Below are positions 30,530 through 38,795 of a DNA stretch of 64,000 nt, in pieces. Each line of letters begins with the position of its first letter. The first letter of the stretch is position 1. Made by a program: the position numbers and the translations under genes. Under the pieces are notes generated by a model. The model had not been told where the DNA came from, made no database searches, and was given only the letters and a program-made list of their open reading frames with translations. Where the stretch lies: NCBI RefSeq assembly GCF_025665335.1, contig NZ_CP106869.1, positions 522,501 to 586,500 of the forward strand, in the 5' to 3' direction. The DNA is from Xanthomonas sp. AM6. GTDB lineage: Bacteria; Pseudomonadota; Gammaproteobacteria; Xanthomonadales; Xanthomonadaceae.

Positions 30530-32266
30530 TCAGTGCAGCGACGCGCGCGCCTTCAGCAGCTCGCGCAGTTCGTACTTGTCGGTCTCGTCCAGGCCCTGCG
30601 CGCGCTGCTTGGCCTGCAGTTCCTCCAGCCGCTGCTGCAGGGTCTGCCGCTCCAGTTGCACCACCACGTCGTGCAGCTCCTGGCGCCAGCTGGCGGTCTC
30701 GCCGGGAATCTCCTGCACCGCCAGCTTCTGCAGCGCGGCCAGTTCCTCGCGTTCGTGGAAGTGCTCGAGCAGCGCGCCGGTGGTGATCTCCGGGCGCGTG
30801 TGCACAATTTCCAGCAGCTCGATCATCAGTTCGATGCCGGGCAGGCGCAGGCCGGCGAACGGGTAGGGCGGCGGCAGGTCCAGCGCCAGCGCGGGCGTGT
30901 GCAGCAGGCGCACGATCGCCTCGCGCACCAGGCTGCGCTTCTGCGTGGGCCGCATCGCGCGCGGCGGCGGCTTGGCCGGCTGTGCGGCGGCGGGCGCGGG
31001 GCCGCCGATGCCGGTGATCTCGGCCAGGCGCTGGCGCATCAGGTCGCCGAAGGCGCCGTCGGGAATCTGCGCCAGCATCGGCCGCGCGCGCTCGGCCAGG
31101 CGCGCCTTGCCGTCGAGCGTGGCCAGGTTGACCTCGCGCGAGAGCTCGTCGAAGAAGAACTGCGACAGCGGCGTGGCCTGCTGCAGGCGCGCGGCGAAGC
31201 CGTCGGCGCCTTCCTTGCGCACGATGCTGTCCGGGTCCTCGCCGTCGGGCAGGAACAGGAAGAACGCCTGGCGCCCGTCCTTCATCCGCGGCAGCACCGA
31301 TTCCAGCGCCTTCCAGCCGGCGCGGCGGCCGGCGGCGTCGCCGTCGAAGCAGAAGAACACGTCCGGCGCGTTGCGGAACAACAGCTCGGCGTGCTCGGAG
31401 GTGGTCGCGGTGCCCAGCGTCGCCACCGCCTGGGTGACGCCGAACTGGAACAGCGAGACCACGTCCATGTAGCCCTCGACCACGATCAGCCGCTCGATCT
31501 TCTGGTTGGCCTGGCGCACCTGCCACAGGCCGTACAGTTCGCGGCCCTTGTGGAACAGCGCGGTCTCCGGCGAGTTCAGGTACTTGGGGCCGTCGTCCTT
31601 GTCCATGACCCGGCCGCCGAAGGCGATGACCCGGCCGCGGCGGTCGAAGATCGGGAACATCACCCGGTCGCGGAACTTGTCGTAGACGTGGCCGCGCTCG
31701 TTCTTGGAGAACAGCCCGGCGCGTTCGAGCAGCTTGTGGCGGCGCTCGTCGGTGCCCAGCGCGTCCTTCAGCGCGCTGTAGCCGTCCGGGGCGTAACCGA
31801 TCTGGAAGCGCGCGCGGTTGTCGGCGTCCACGCCGCGGCCGTCGAGGTAGCCGCGCGCCTTGTCGCTGGCCTCGAGCTGGCGCTGGAAGAACTTGGTCGC
31901 CGCCTCCAGCGCCGAGTACAGGTCGCGGTGGTCGTCGCCGGCGGCCTGCGCGGCGCCGCGCTGCTGCGCGTCGCGCGGCACTTCCATGCCGGCGCGCTTG
32001 GCCAGTTCGTCGACCGCGTCGAGGAACTCGAGGCGGTCGTAGTTCATCAGGAAGCTGATCGCGGTGCCGTGCGCGCCGCAGCCGAAGCAGTGGTAGAACT
32101 GCTTGGTCGGCGAGACCGTGAACGAGGCCGAGCGCTCGTCGTGGAACGGGCAGCGCGCCGCGTATTCCTTGCCCTGGCGCTTGAGCGGCACGCGCGTGCC
32201 GACCACCTCGACGATGTCGGTGCGGGCGAGCAGGTCGTCGATAAACGCGTCGGGGATGCGGGCCAT
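30530..32266 (-). CDS. dnaG: DNA primase
   Basis: Makes RNA primers at the replication fork, 578 residues. It has an N-terminal zinc ribbon (CPFH near 40, CFGC near 63), the RNA polymerase core and TOPRIM motifs [11 protein letters not shown] near 265 and [10 protein letters not shown] near 310, and a C-terminal helicase-binding region. The start at 32266 ([19 protein letters not shown]) is the standard family N-terminus; the 12 codons upstream are not conserved-looking. It belongs to the rpsU-yqeY-brkB-dnaG unit. The rpoD gene that often follows dnaG is absent here; the lipase gene faces it instead. Confidence 0.97.
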   Translation of the reverse strand: MARIPDAFIDDLLARTDIVEVVGTRVPLKRQGKEYAARCPFHDERSASFTVSPTKQFYHCFGCGAHGTAISFLMNYDRLEFLDAVDELAKRAGMEVPRDAQQRGAAQAAGDDHRDLYSALEAATKFFQRQLEASDKARGYLDGRGVDADNRARFQIGYAPDGYSALKDALGTDERRHKLLERAGLFSKNERGHVYDKFRDRVMFPIFDRRGRVIAFGGRVMDKDDGPKYLNSPETALFHKGRELYGLWQVRQANQKIERLIVVEGYMDVVSLFQFGVTQAVATLGTATTSEHAELLFRNAPDVFFCFDGDAAGRRAGWKALESVLPRMKDGRQAFFLFLPDGEDPDSIVRKEGADGFAARLQQATPLSQFFFDELSREVNLATLDGKARLAERARPMLAQIPDGAFGDLMRQRLAEITGIGGPAPAAAQPAKPPPRAMRPTQKRSLVREAIVRLLHTPALALDLPPPYPFAGLRLPGIELMIELLEIVHTRPEITTGALLEHFHEREELAALQKLAVQEIPGETASWRQELHDVVVQLERQTLQQRLEELQAKQRAQGLDETDKYELRELLKARASLH

Positions 32267-32333
32267 GGGCGATAGGATGCCATGCGCCCGCGCCTGGGCC
32301 ACGGATCGCGCCGCGAATCCCCGCTGCGCGGCG

Positions 32334-33248
32334 CTAGAGCGGCGGCGGAATCGCCGTGATCGCGCTGGCGTCGATCCCGGCCGCGGCCAGCTTGCGCCGC
32401 GAGCGCAGGCGTTCGTCGATCACCGCGGTGATCAGCGCGCCGACGAAGAACACCACGGTGGCGTAGTAGATCCACACCAGCAGGATCACCAGCGCGCCCA
32501 TCGAGCCGTAGGCGCTGCCCGGCGCGGCGGTGGCGATGTACAGGCCGATCGCATAGCGCCCGGCCACGAACAGGCAGGCGGTGATCGCGCCGCCGATCAC
32601 CGCCTGGCGCCATTCCACGCGCCGGTCCGGCAGGTAGTGGTAGAGCACGGCGAAGGCCAGCACGTAGATCGCCAGCGTCGAGACGTAGCCCACCGCCGGC
32701 AACAGCGACGGCATGCGCGCGAACAGCACCTGCACCACCGTGGTCAGGATCATCGAGATCAGCAGCAGAAAGCCCAGCCCCAGCACCACGCCGAAGGAGA
32801 ACACGCGCTTCTTCAGCCAGGCCATGACGCCTTCCAGGCGCTGCTTGTCGGTGCGGAAGATCAGGTTCAGCGCATTCTGCAGCTGCGCGAACACCGCGGT
32901 GGCGCCGACGAACAGCAGCAGCGTGCTCCACAGCCCGGCCAGCGAACCGACGCTTGGCTGGTTCTTGGCGTTGTCGATGATGGTCTGCGCCACTTCGCGC
33001 GCGCCGTGCCCGGCCAGCTGCCCGATCTGCTCGATGAAGGCCTGCTGCGCCTGCGGGTACAGCGAGGCGGTCAGCCACAGCAGCAGCACCAGCAGCGGCG
33101 CCAGCGACAGCAGCGCGTAGAACGACAGCGACGCGGCCTGGGTCATCACGTCGATCTCGACGAAGCGCCGCAGCAGCGCCGCCGGCAGGCTCTGCTGCAG
33201 GCGCTCGAGGTGTTTTTGCAGGCGGGTGGGCGACAGCGACAGGGACAT
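32334..33248 (-). CDS. YihY/BrkB family inner-membrane protein
   Basis: Protein of 304 residues with about six helices. QAASLSFYALLSLAPLLVLL is the family signature, and the C-terminal core contains YGSMGALVILLVWIYYA. The function is unsettled; these proteins were once called RNase BN in error, and a transport role is suspected. It lies between yqeY and dnaG on the same strand. Confidence 0.93.
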   Translation of the reverse strand: MSLSLSPTRLQKHLERLQQSLPAALLRRFVEIDVMTQAASLSFYALLSLAPLLVLLLWLTASLYPQAQQAFIEQIGQLAGHGAREVAQTIIDNAKNQPSVGSLAGLWSTLLLFVGATAVFAQLQNALNLIFRTDKQRLEGVMAWLKKRVFSFGVVLGLGFLLLISMILTTVVQVLFARMPSLLPAVGYVSTLAIYVLAFAVLYHYLPDRRVEWRQAVIGGAITACLFVAGRYAIGLYIATAAPGSAYGSMGALVILLVWIYYATVVFFVGALITAVIDERLRSRRKLAAAGIDASAITAIPPPL

Positions 33249-33386
33249 GGGATCGGCACGGCCTACGGCGGGCGCGCGGCATCGCGATGCCTGCGATGCC
33301 GGTCCCGCGCTGCGCGAAAAGTGTCGCGGGGTCGCCGGTGTTGTAGCAGCCGGCCGCCGAAAGGCGGGTGAAACCCGCCGCCGCGA

Positions 33387-33833
33387 TCAGCCGGCCAGCT
33401 GCTGCTTGACCAGCGCCGAGACCAGGCCCATGTCGGCCTTGCCGGCCAGCGTCGGCTTCAGCACGCCCATCAGCTTGCCCATGTCGGCCGCGCCGCTGGC
33501 GCCGGTCTGCGCGATCGCGGCCTGGATCGCGGCGACGATCTCCGCCTCACCGAGCTTGGCCGGCAGGTAGCGCTCGATCACCACGATCTCCTCGCGCTCG
33601 ACCGCCGCCAGGTCCTCGCGCCCGGCCGCCGCGTACTGGCTCACCGAGTCCTTGCGCTGCTTGACCATCTTGTCCATCACCGCCAGCACCGCGGCGTCGT
33701 CCATCTCCACGCGCTCGTCCACTTCCTTCTGCTTGATCGCGGCGTTGATCAGCCGGATCACGCCCAGGCTGTGCTTGTCGCCGGACTTCATCGCGGCCTT
33801 CATGTCGTCGGTGAGCTGCTGCTTGAGGGTCAT
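33387..33833 (-). CDS. GatB/YqeY domain protein
   Basis: Cytoplasmic protein of 148 residues. MTLKQQLTDDMKAAMKSGDK, the segment VVIERYLPAKLGEAEI and the tail GKADMGLVSALVKQQL are typical of stand-alone YqeY proteins, which share the tail domain of amidotransferase GatB. They are proposed to act in tRNA or translation. It follows rpsU after a terminator-like hairpin. Confidence 0.94.
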   Translation of the reverse strand: MTLKQQLTDDMKAAMKSGDKHSLGVIRLINAAIKQKEVDERVEMDDAAVLAVMDKMVKQRKDSVSQYAAAGREDLAAVEREEIVVIERYLPAKLGEAEIVAAIQAAIAQTGASGAADMGKLMGVLKPTLAGKADMGLVSALVKQQLAG

Positions 33834-33997
33834 GAGGGGCTCCAGGGGGAAGGGAAACGAAGGGGGTCATTCTAGGCGCTGCGCATCTGCACGCCGCGGC
33901 GCCTGCGGGCGCCAGCGCAGTGCGCCATGCGCGGTCCGGGCCGCGCGGCGGCCGGCAGGGGCGGGATCCGTGCGGCGGAGCATGAATCCGGACCACA

Positions 33998-34030
33998 CAA
34001 AAAGCCGGCGACGCTTGCGCGTGCCGGCTT
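33998..34030 (-). terminator. terminator or attenuator after rpsU
   Basis: Arms AAGCCGGC (34002..34009) and GCCGGCTT (34023..34030) pair, with an A run at the left that gives a U tail on the minus strand. It lies 61 nt past rpsU and could reduce readthrough into yqeY, brkB and dnaG. Confidence 0.8.
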
Positions 34031-34090
34031 CGTGGGCTTACCGTAGCGGATGCCGAAACCGGCACAACCCGCTACCGCAAACCGCGATCC

Positions 34091-34306
34091 TCAGTACAGA
34101 CGCTGACGCTTGGTGACGTCGCGAGACGTCCGGCGCAGCTGGCGCTTCACCGCGGCTGCGGCCTTGCGCTTGCGTTCCTGGGTCGGCTTTTCGTAGAACT
34201 CGCGCTTGCGGGTTTCGGCCAGCACGCCGGCCTTTTCGCAGGTGCGCTTGAAGCGACGGAGCGCAAACTCGAAGGGCTCGTTCTCGCGGACTTTGACGCT
34301 GGGCAT
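34091..34306 (-). CDS. rpsU: 30S ribosomal protein S21
   Basis: Seventy-one residues, basic, with the S21 signature [19 protein letters not shown] and the tail [19 protein letters not shown]. It binds near the anti-Shine-Dalgarno region of 16S and aids initiation. A GGAG site precedes the ATG at 34306. It leads the macromolecular-synthesis unit and is divergent from tsaD, as in E. coli. Confidence 0.98.
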   Translation of the reverse strand: MPSVKVRENEPFEFALRRFKRTCEKAGVLAETRKREFYEKPTQERKRKAAAAVKRQLRRTSRDVTKRQRLY

Positions 34307-34426
34307 GGAATCTCCGGGACACAATGGTGACCGGGTCACGCCCGGCGAGCCGCACATTATAGCGACTGATTTCCTGGCTGCAAGCGGGGCGTTTGCCTGC
34401 CGCCGATTCGGCCCCACAATGCAGGC

Positions 34427-35506
34427 ATGAGAGTCCTCGGCATCGAATCCAGCTGCGACGAAACCGGCGTCGCCGTCTACGACACCGCCCTGTCCGGCGC
34501 GGCCGCGCTGCGCGCGCACGGGCTGTACAGCCAGATCGCGCTGCACGCCGAGTACGGCGGGGTGGTGCCGGAGCTGGCCAGCCGCGACCACGTGCGCAAG
34601 CTGCTGCCGCTGATCCGCCAGACCCTGGCCGAGGCCGGGCTCGGCGTGCGCGACCTGGACGGGGTGGCCTACACCGCCGGCCCGGGCCTGGTCGGCGCGC
34701 TGCTGGTCGGTGCCGGCGTGGCCCGCGCGCTGGCCTGGGCGCTGGAGGTGCCGGCGATCGGCGTGCACCACATGGAAGGCCACCTGCTGGCGCCGCTGAT
34801 GGAGGATCCGGACCCGGTGCACGGCGTGCCGGCGCCGCCGTTCGTGGCGCTGCTGGTGTCCGGCGGGCATACCCAGCTGATCGCGGTGGAGGCGATCGGC
34901 CGCTACCGGCTGCTCGGCGAGACCCTGGACGACGCCGCCGGCGAGGCCTTCGACAAGACCGCCAAGATGATGGGCCTGCCGTACCCGGGCGGCCCGCAGC
35001 TGGCCGCGCTGGCCGCGCAGGGCACGCCGGGCCGGTTCCGCTTCGCGCGGCCGATGACCGACCGCCCGGGGCTGGATTTCAGTTTCTCCGGGCTCAAGAC
35101 CCAGGTGCTGCTGGCCTGGCGCGGCAGCGACCAGAGCGAGACCACCCGCGCCGACATCGCCCGCGGCTTCGAGGACGCGGTGGTGGAGACGCTGGCGATC
35201 AAGTGCGCGCGCGCGCTGCAGGCGGCCGGCAGCGACACCATCGTAGTCGCCGGCGGCGTCGGCGCCAACCTGCGCCTGCGCGCCAAGCTGCAGGCGATGG
35301 CGCAGGCCCGCGGTGGCCGCGCCTGCTTCCCGCGCCCGGCGCTGTGCACCGACAACGGCGCGATGATCGCCTTCGCCGGCGCCCTGCGCCTGCAGGCCGG
35401 CCAGCACAGCGACGCCGCGGTGCGGGTGACGCCGCGCTGGGACATGGCGGCGCTGCCGCCGTTGGCGGCGGCGCGGGTGTCGGGATTGGGGATTGGGGAT
35501 TCGTAA
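34427..35506 (+). CDS. tsaD: tRNA N6-adenosine threonylcarbamoyltransferase TsaD
   Basis: Transfers threonylcarbamoyl to A37 of ANN-decoding tRNAs, 359 residues. [19 protein letters not shown] opens the ASKHA fold, the metal-binding HHMEGHL lies near 111-115, SGGHTQLI is the phosphate loop and [12 protein letters not shown] a late conserved turn. The last residues (SGLGIGDS) are encoded by a GGGATTG repeat, so the natural C-terminus has been extended by repeat invasion. It is divergent from rpsU and upstream of folB. Confidence 0.97.
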   Translation: MRVLGIESSCDETGVAVYDTALSGAAALRAHGLYSQIALHAEYGGVVPELASRDHVRKLLPLIRQTLAEAGLGVRDLDGVAYTAGPGLVGALLVGAGVARALAWALEVPAIGVHHMEGHLLAPLMEDPDPVHGVPAPPFVALLVSGGHTQLIAVEAIGRYRLLGETLDDAAGEAFDKTAKMMGLPYPGGPQLAALAAQGTPGRFRFARPMTDRPGLDFSFSGLKTQVLLAWRGSDQSETTRADIARGFEDAVVETLAIKCARALQAAGSDTIVVAGGVGANLRLRAKLQAMAQARGGRACFPRPALCTDNGAMIAFAGALRLQAGQHSDAAVRVTPRWDMAALPPLAAARVSGLGIGDS

Positions 35507-35589
35507 AAGCGGTTCCCGTGCCGTTTTTGCCTGCCTCTGCCTTTGCGCCTTTGCTCTTACCATTCCCGAATCCCCATTCCCGAATCCCG
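35481..35589. repeat. inverted GGGATTGGGGATTC repeat across the tsaD end
   Basis: The left arm (35481..35502) has three GGGATTG-type units inside the final tsaD codons. The right arm (35562..35589) carries ATTCCCGAATCCCC units in complement. It is the same repeat family as at 23696..23774. It can form a hairpin between tsaD and folB. Confidence 0.75.
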
Positions 35590-35596
35590 GCTCCTC

Positions 35597-35956
35597 ATGG
35601 ACAAAGTCTTCATCGAAGGTCTAGAGATCGACGCCCTCATCGGCATCTACGATTGGGAGCGGCGGATCCGGCAGACGCTGCGCTTCGACCTGGAGATGGG
35701 CTTCGACAACCGCGTGCCGGCGGCCAGCGACGACATCGCCGATACGCTCAACTACAAGGCGGTCAGCAAGCGTCTGGTGGAGCTGGTCGAGCAGTCCGAG
35801 TTCGGCCTGGTGGAAACGCTGGCCGAGCGCTGCGCGGCGGCGGTGCTGGCCGAGTTCGACGTGCGCTGGCTGCGCCTGAAGCTGAGCAAGCCCGGCGCGG
35901 TGCGCGGCGCGCAGGCGGTGGGCGTGATCATCGAGCGCAGCCGCGACGGCGGCTGA
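35597..35956 (+). CDS. folB: dihydroneopterin aldolase
   Basis: Folate-pathway enzyme cleaving dihydroneopterin, 119 residues. [23 protein letters not shown] is the family N-terminus; [12 protein letters not shown] and the Glu of [12 protein letters not shown] form the active site, and KLSKPGAV follows the conserved lysine. The start at 35597 lies just past the repeat. It is downstream of tsaD by 90 nt. Confidence 0.95.
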   Translation: MDKVFIEGLEIDALIGIYDWERRIRQTLRFDLEMGFDNRVPAASDDIADTLNYKAVSKRLVELVEQSEFGLVETLAERCAAAVLAEFDVRWLRLKLSKPGAVRGAQAVGVIIERSRDGG

Positions 35957-36067
35957 GCGCGGCGCGCGTCGGCGCGGCCGCTTGACGCTCATTCCGGTTC
36001 CGTGCATGTTGCTGTGCAACGCAACATCGGGCCGATCGCGCCCGCTGGCGTACACCGACGGGGCACG

Positions 36068-37516
36068 ATGGACTGGAGCAAGTACCGCACGGCCACCTAC
36101 GACGAGCTGATCCAGGCCGATGGTCAGCCGCGCCCCGCCGCCCGCCGCGTCATCGAGTACCTGTCCAGCCTGAGCGGACGCGAATTGTCCGAACGCCAGC
36201 TCGCCGCCGACGTCGCCGCGCGGGTCATGGGCATCACCTTCACCGTCTATTCGGACGGCCGCAACGTCGACCGCACGCTGCCGTTCGACCTGATCCCGCG
36301 GGTGATCCCGCTGCGCGAATGGGAGCGCACCGAGGCCGGGCTGAAGCAGCGCATGCGCGCGCTCAACCTGTTCATCGGCGACGTCTACGGCGCGCAGCGC
36401 ATCATCAAGGACAAGGTGTTCCCGGCGATGCTGCTGGAGCACTCGGTGAACTTCCGCCCGCAGTGCGTGGGCATCGCGCCGGCGCTGGGGGTGTGGGCGC
36501 ACATCTGCGGCTCGGACCTGGTGCGCGACGCCGACGGCACGCTGTACGCGCTGGAGGACAACCTGCGCATTCCCAGCGGCGTGTCGTACATGCTGGAAAA
36601 CCGCATGGTCGCCAAGCGGGTGTTTCCCGAGCTGTTCGAGACCAGCGCGATCCTGCCGGTGGACGAGTATCCGGCGCAGCTGTACGACACCCTGGCCGCG
36701 CTGTCGCCGCGCCCGGGCGACCAGCCGGTGATCGCGCTGCTGACCCCGGGCATCTTCAACAGCGCGTATTTCGAGCACGCCTACCTGGCGCAGGCGATGG
36801 GCATCGAACTGGTCGAGGGCGACGACCTGTTCGTCGCCGACGACGACTGCACCTACATGCGCACCATCTACGGGCCGCGCCGGGTCGACGTGATCTATCG
36901 CCGGGTCGACGACCTGTTCATCGACCCGGAAGTGTTCCACCCCGATTCGGTGCTCGGCGTGCCCGGGCTGATCCGCAGCTGGCGCGCCGGCAAGGTGGCG
37001 CTGGCCAATGCGCCCGGCGCCGGCGTGGCCGACGACAAGGTGGTGTTCGCCTACGTGCCGAAGATGATCCGCTACTACCTGGACGAGGAGCCGATCCTGC
37101 CCAACGTGCCCAGCTACCTGTGCCACGACGACAAGGACCGCCAGTACGTGCTCGAGCACCTCGAGCAGCTGGTGGTGAAGCCGGCCAACGAATCGGGCGG
37201 CTACGGCATGCTGATCGGGCCGCGCTCGACCAAGCGCCAGCGCGACGAATTCCGCAGGCTGATCCAGGCCGACCCGCGCAACTACATGGCGCAGCCGACG
37301 CTGGGCCTGTCCACCGCGCCGATCGTGACCGAGGTGGGCCCGGCGGCGCGGCACCTGGACCTGCGCCCGTTCATCCTGTCGCGCGAGGACGTCTACGTCA
37401 CCACCGGCGGGCTGACCCGGGTGGCGATGGAGGAAGGCTCGCTGGTGGTCAATTCCTCGCAGGGCGGCGGCGCCAAGGACACCTGGGTGGTGGACTTGGA
37501 CGAGGAGCTGGACTGA
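36068..37516 (+). CDS. circularly permuted type 2 ATP-grasp protein
   Basis: Cytoplasmic ligase-like protein, 482 residues. FDLIPRVIPLREWERTEAGL and ALEDNLRIPSGVSYMLENR are hallmarks of CP_ATPgrasp_2, and VVKPANESGGYGM forms the nucleotide loop. The family is predicted to make peptide or amide bonds on unknown substrates, usually next to alpha-E proteins and a transglutaminase. Here the stop overlaps the alpha-E start (TGATG). The ATG at 36068 is preceded by no strong ribosome site; longer in-frame codons exist back to 36002. Confidence 0.92.
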   Translation: MDWSKYRTATYDELIQADGQPRPAARRVIEYLSSLSGRELSERQLAADVAARVMGITFTVYSDGRNVDRTLPFDLIPRVIPLREWERTEAGLKQRMRALNLFIGDVYGAQRIIKDKVFPAMLLEHSVNFRPQCVGIAPALGVWAHICGSDLVRDADGTLYALEDNLRIPSGVSYMLENRMVAKRVFPELFETSAILPVDEYPAQLYDTLAALSPRPGDQPVIALLTPGIFNSAYFEHAYLAQAMGIELVEGDDLFVADDDCTYMRTIYGPRRVDVIYRRVDDLFIDPEVFHPDSVLGVPGLIRSWRAGKVALANAPGAGVADDKVVFAYVPKMIRYYLDEEPILPNVPSYLCHDDKDRQYVLEHLEQLVVKPANESGGYGMLIGPRSTKRQRDEFRRLIQADPRNYMAQPTLGLSTAPIVTEVGPAARHLDLRPFILSREDVYVTTGGLTRVAMEEGSLVVNSSQGGGAKDTWVVDLDEELD

Positions 37517-38457
37517 TGCTCTCGCGCGTCGCCGACAACCTCTACTGGTTCAGCCGCTACGTGCGCCGCGCCGAGACCACCGCGCGGCTGGTCGGCGTGG
37601 GCAGCCTGCTGCAGCTGGACCTGCCGCGCTCGGTGCGTTTCGCCTGGCGGCCGATGATCGACACGGTCGGCGCCGGCGAGATCTTCAACATCTGGTTCCC
37701 GCATGCCGGCGACGATGTCGGCGACGCCGACGTGGTGCGCTTCCTGCTGCTGGACGAGCGCAATCCGTCCTCGCTGCGCAGTTCGGCGCGGCAGGCGCGC
37801 GAACTGCTGCGCGGCATCCGCGACACGCTGCCGCAGGAAGTGTGGGAGGCGGTCAACGACCTGCACCTGTACATCGACGCCAACGGCGAGCGCAGCGTCG
37901 GCCGCCGCTACCGGATGGAGTTCCTCGGCCACGTCACCGACGCCTGCCTGAAGGTGTCCGGCCTGCTCACCGCCAACGTCAGCCGCGACATCGGCTTCCA
38001 GTTCCTGCGCCTGGGCACGGCGATCGAGCAGGCCGACATGACCACGCGGATCATCGATGCCGGCGCCTCGGGCCTGATCACCCCGCGCAAGGCCGACGAT
38101 CGCGAGGCCTACCAGAACATGCAGTGGATGAGCGTGCTGCGCTCGCTGGCCGCCTACCAGATGTACCGGCGCCACGTGCGCCAGCGCGTCACCGGCGAGC
38201 ACGCGCTGCGCTTCCTGCTGCAGAACCACGATTTCCCGCGCAGCGTGCATTTCTGCCTGAGCCGCGCCCAGCACATCCTGCCGACCATGCCGCCGCGGCC
38301 GAACGTGGAGCGCGCGCTGATGCGGATCAACGGGCTGGTGCGCAATGCCGATCCGGCCTACCTGGCGCGGCATAATCCGGCCGAGTTCATGGACGAGATC
38401 CAGACCCACCTGGGCTACCTGCACGGCGCCATCGCCGAGGCCTACTTCAGTTCGTGA
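37516..38457 (+). CDS. alpha-E domain protein
   Basis: All-helical protein of 313 residues. MLSRVADNLYWFSRYVRRAE is the diagnostic N-terminus of the alpha-E family, and the body contains TAIEQADMTTRIIDAG and QNHDFPRSVHFCL. The biochemical role is unknown; it is thought to work with the ATP-grasp partner in peptide modification. It is translationally coupled to that partner. No transglutaminase gene follows; a 338-nt gap and a GH3 gene do. Confidence 0.92.
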   Translation: MLSRVADNLYWFSRYVRRAETTARLVGVGSLLQLDLPRSVRFAWRPMIDTVGAGEIFNIWFPHAGDDVGDADVVRFLLLDERNPSSLRSSARQARELLRGIRDTLPQEVWEAVNDLHLYIDANGERSVGRRYRMEFLGHVTDACLKVSGLLTANVSRDIGFQFLRLGTAIEQADMTTRIIDAGASGLITPRKADDREAYQNMQWMSVLRSLAAYQMYRRHVRQRVTGEHALRFLLQNHDFPRSVHFCLSRAQHILPTMPPRPNVERALMRINGLVRNADPAYLARHNPAEFMDEIQTHLGYLHGAIAEAYFSS

Positions 38458-38730
38458 GCGCCCGTGCGTGGCGGCGGCCCGCGCGCAGGCGATCGACGGC
38501 TGCGTCGCAAGGTGGGTGAGACGCAACCCGGCCTGTGGCGCAGCGACAGGGCCGTGCGAGCGAGGCGTCTTCCGGTGGCGCATTCCGTGCCTGCGTCGGC
38601 ACCAGCTGCGGCCGGCCGGGTGGCGCAAAACGGTTGGGCGGTGGGATTCGGGGGCGTATGGAGCAGGGGGCGCGCGCCAGCCGGTCGGCGGTAGACAGGT
38701 TTGCTGAATAGGCGGATCCGGCGCCGGGAT

Positions 38731-38786
38731 TTGCTCTTTCCGCTGGCCGGAGAGCTAGAATTGACGGCTATGTAAACGTTTTCTCA
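38731..38786 (+). promoter_or_regulatory. promoter and LacI-type operator of the GH3 gene
   Basis: TAGAAT at 38756..38761 is a plausible -10 with a weak TTGCTC at 38731 (19-nt spacing). Directly downstream, TGTAAACGTTTTCTCA (38771..38786) contains the palindrome AAACGTTT, the core of many LacI-family sugar-repressor operators. Its place between promoter and start codon fits repression. The rest of the 338-nt gap from 38458 shows no gene. Confidence 0.5.
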
Positions 38787-38795
38787 AAGGACCCC

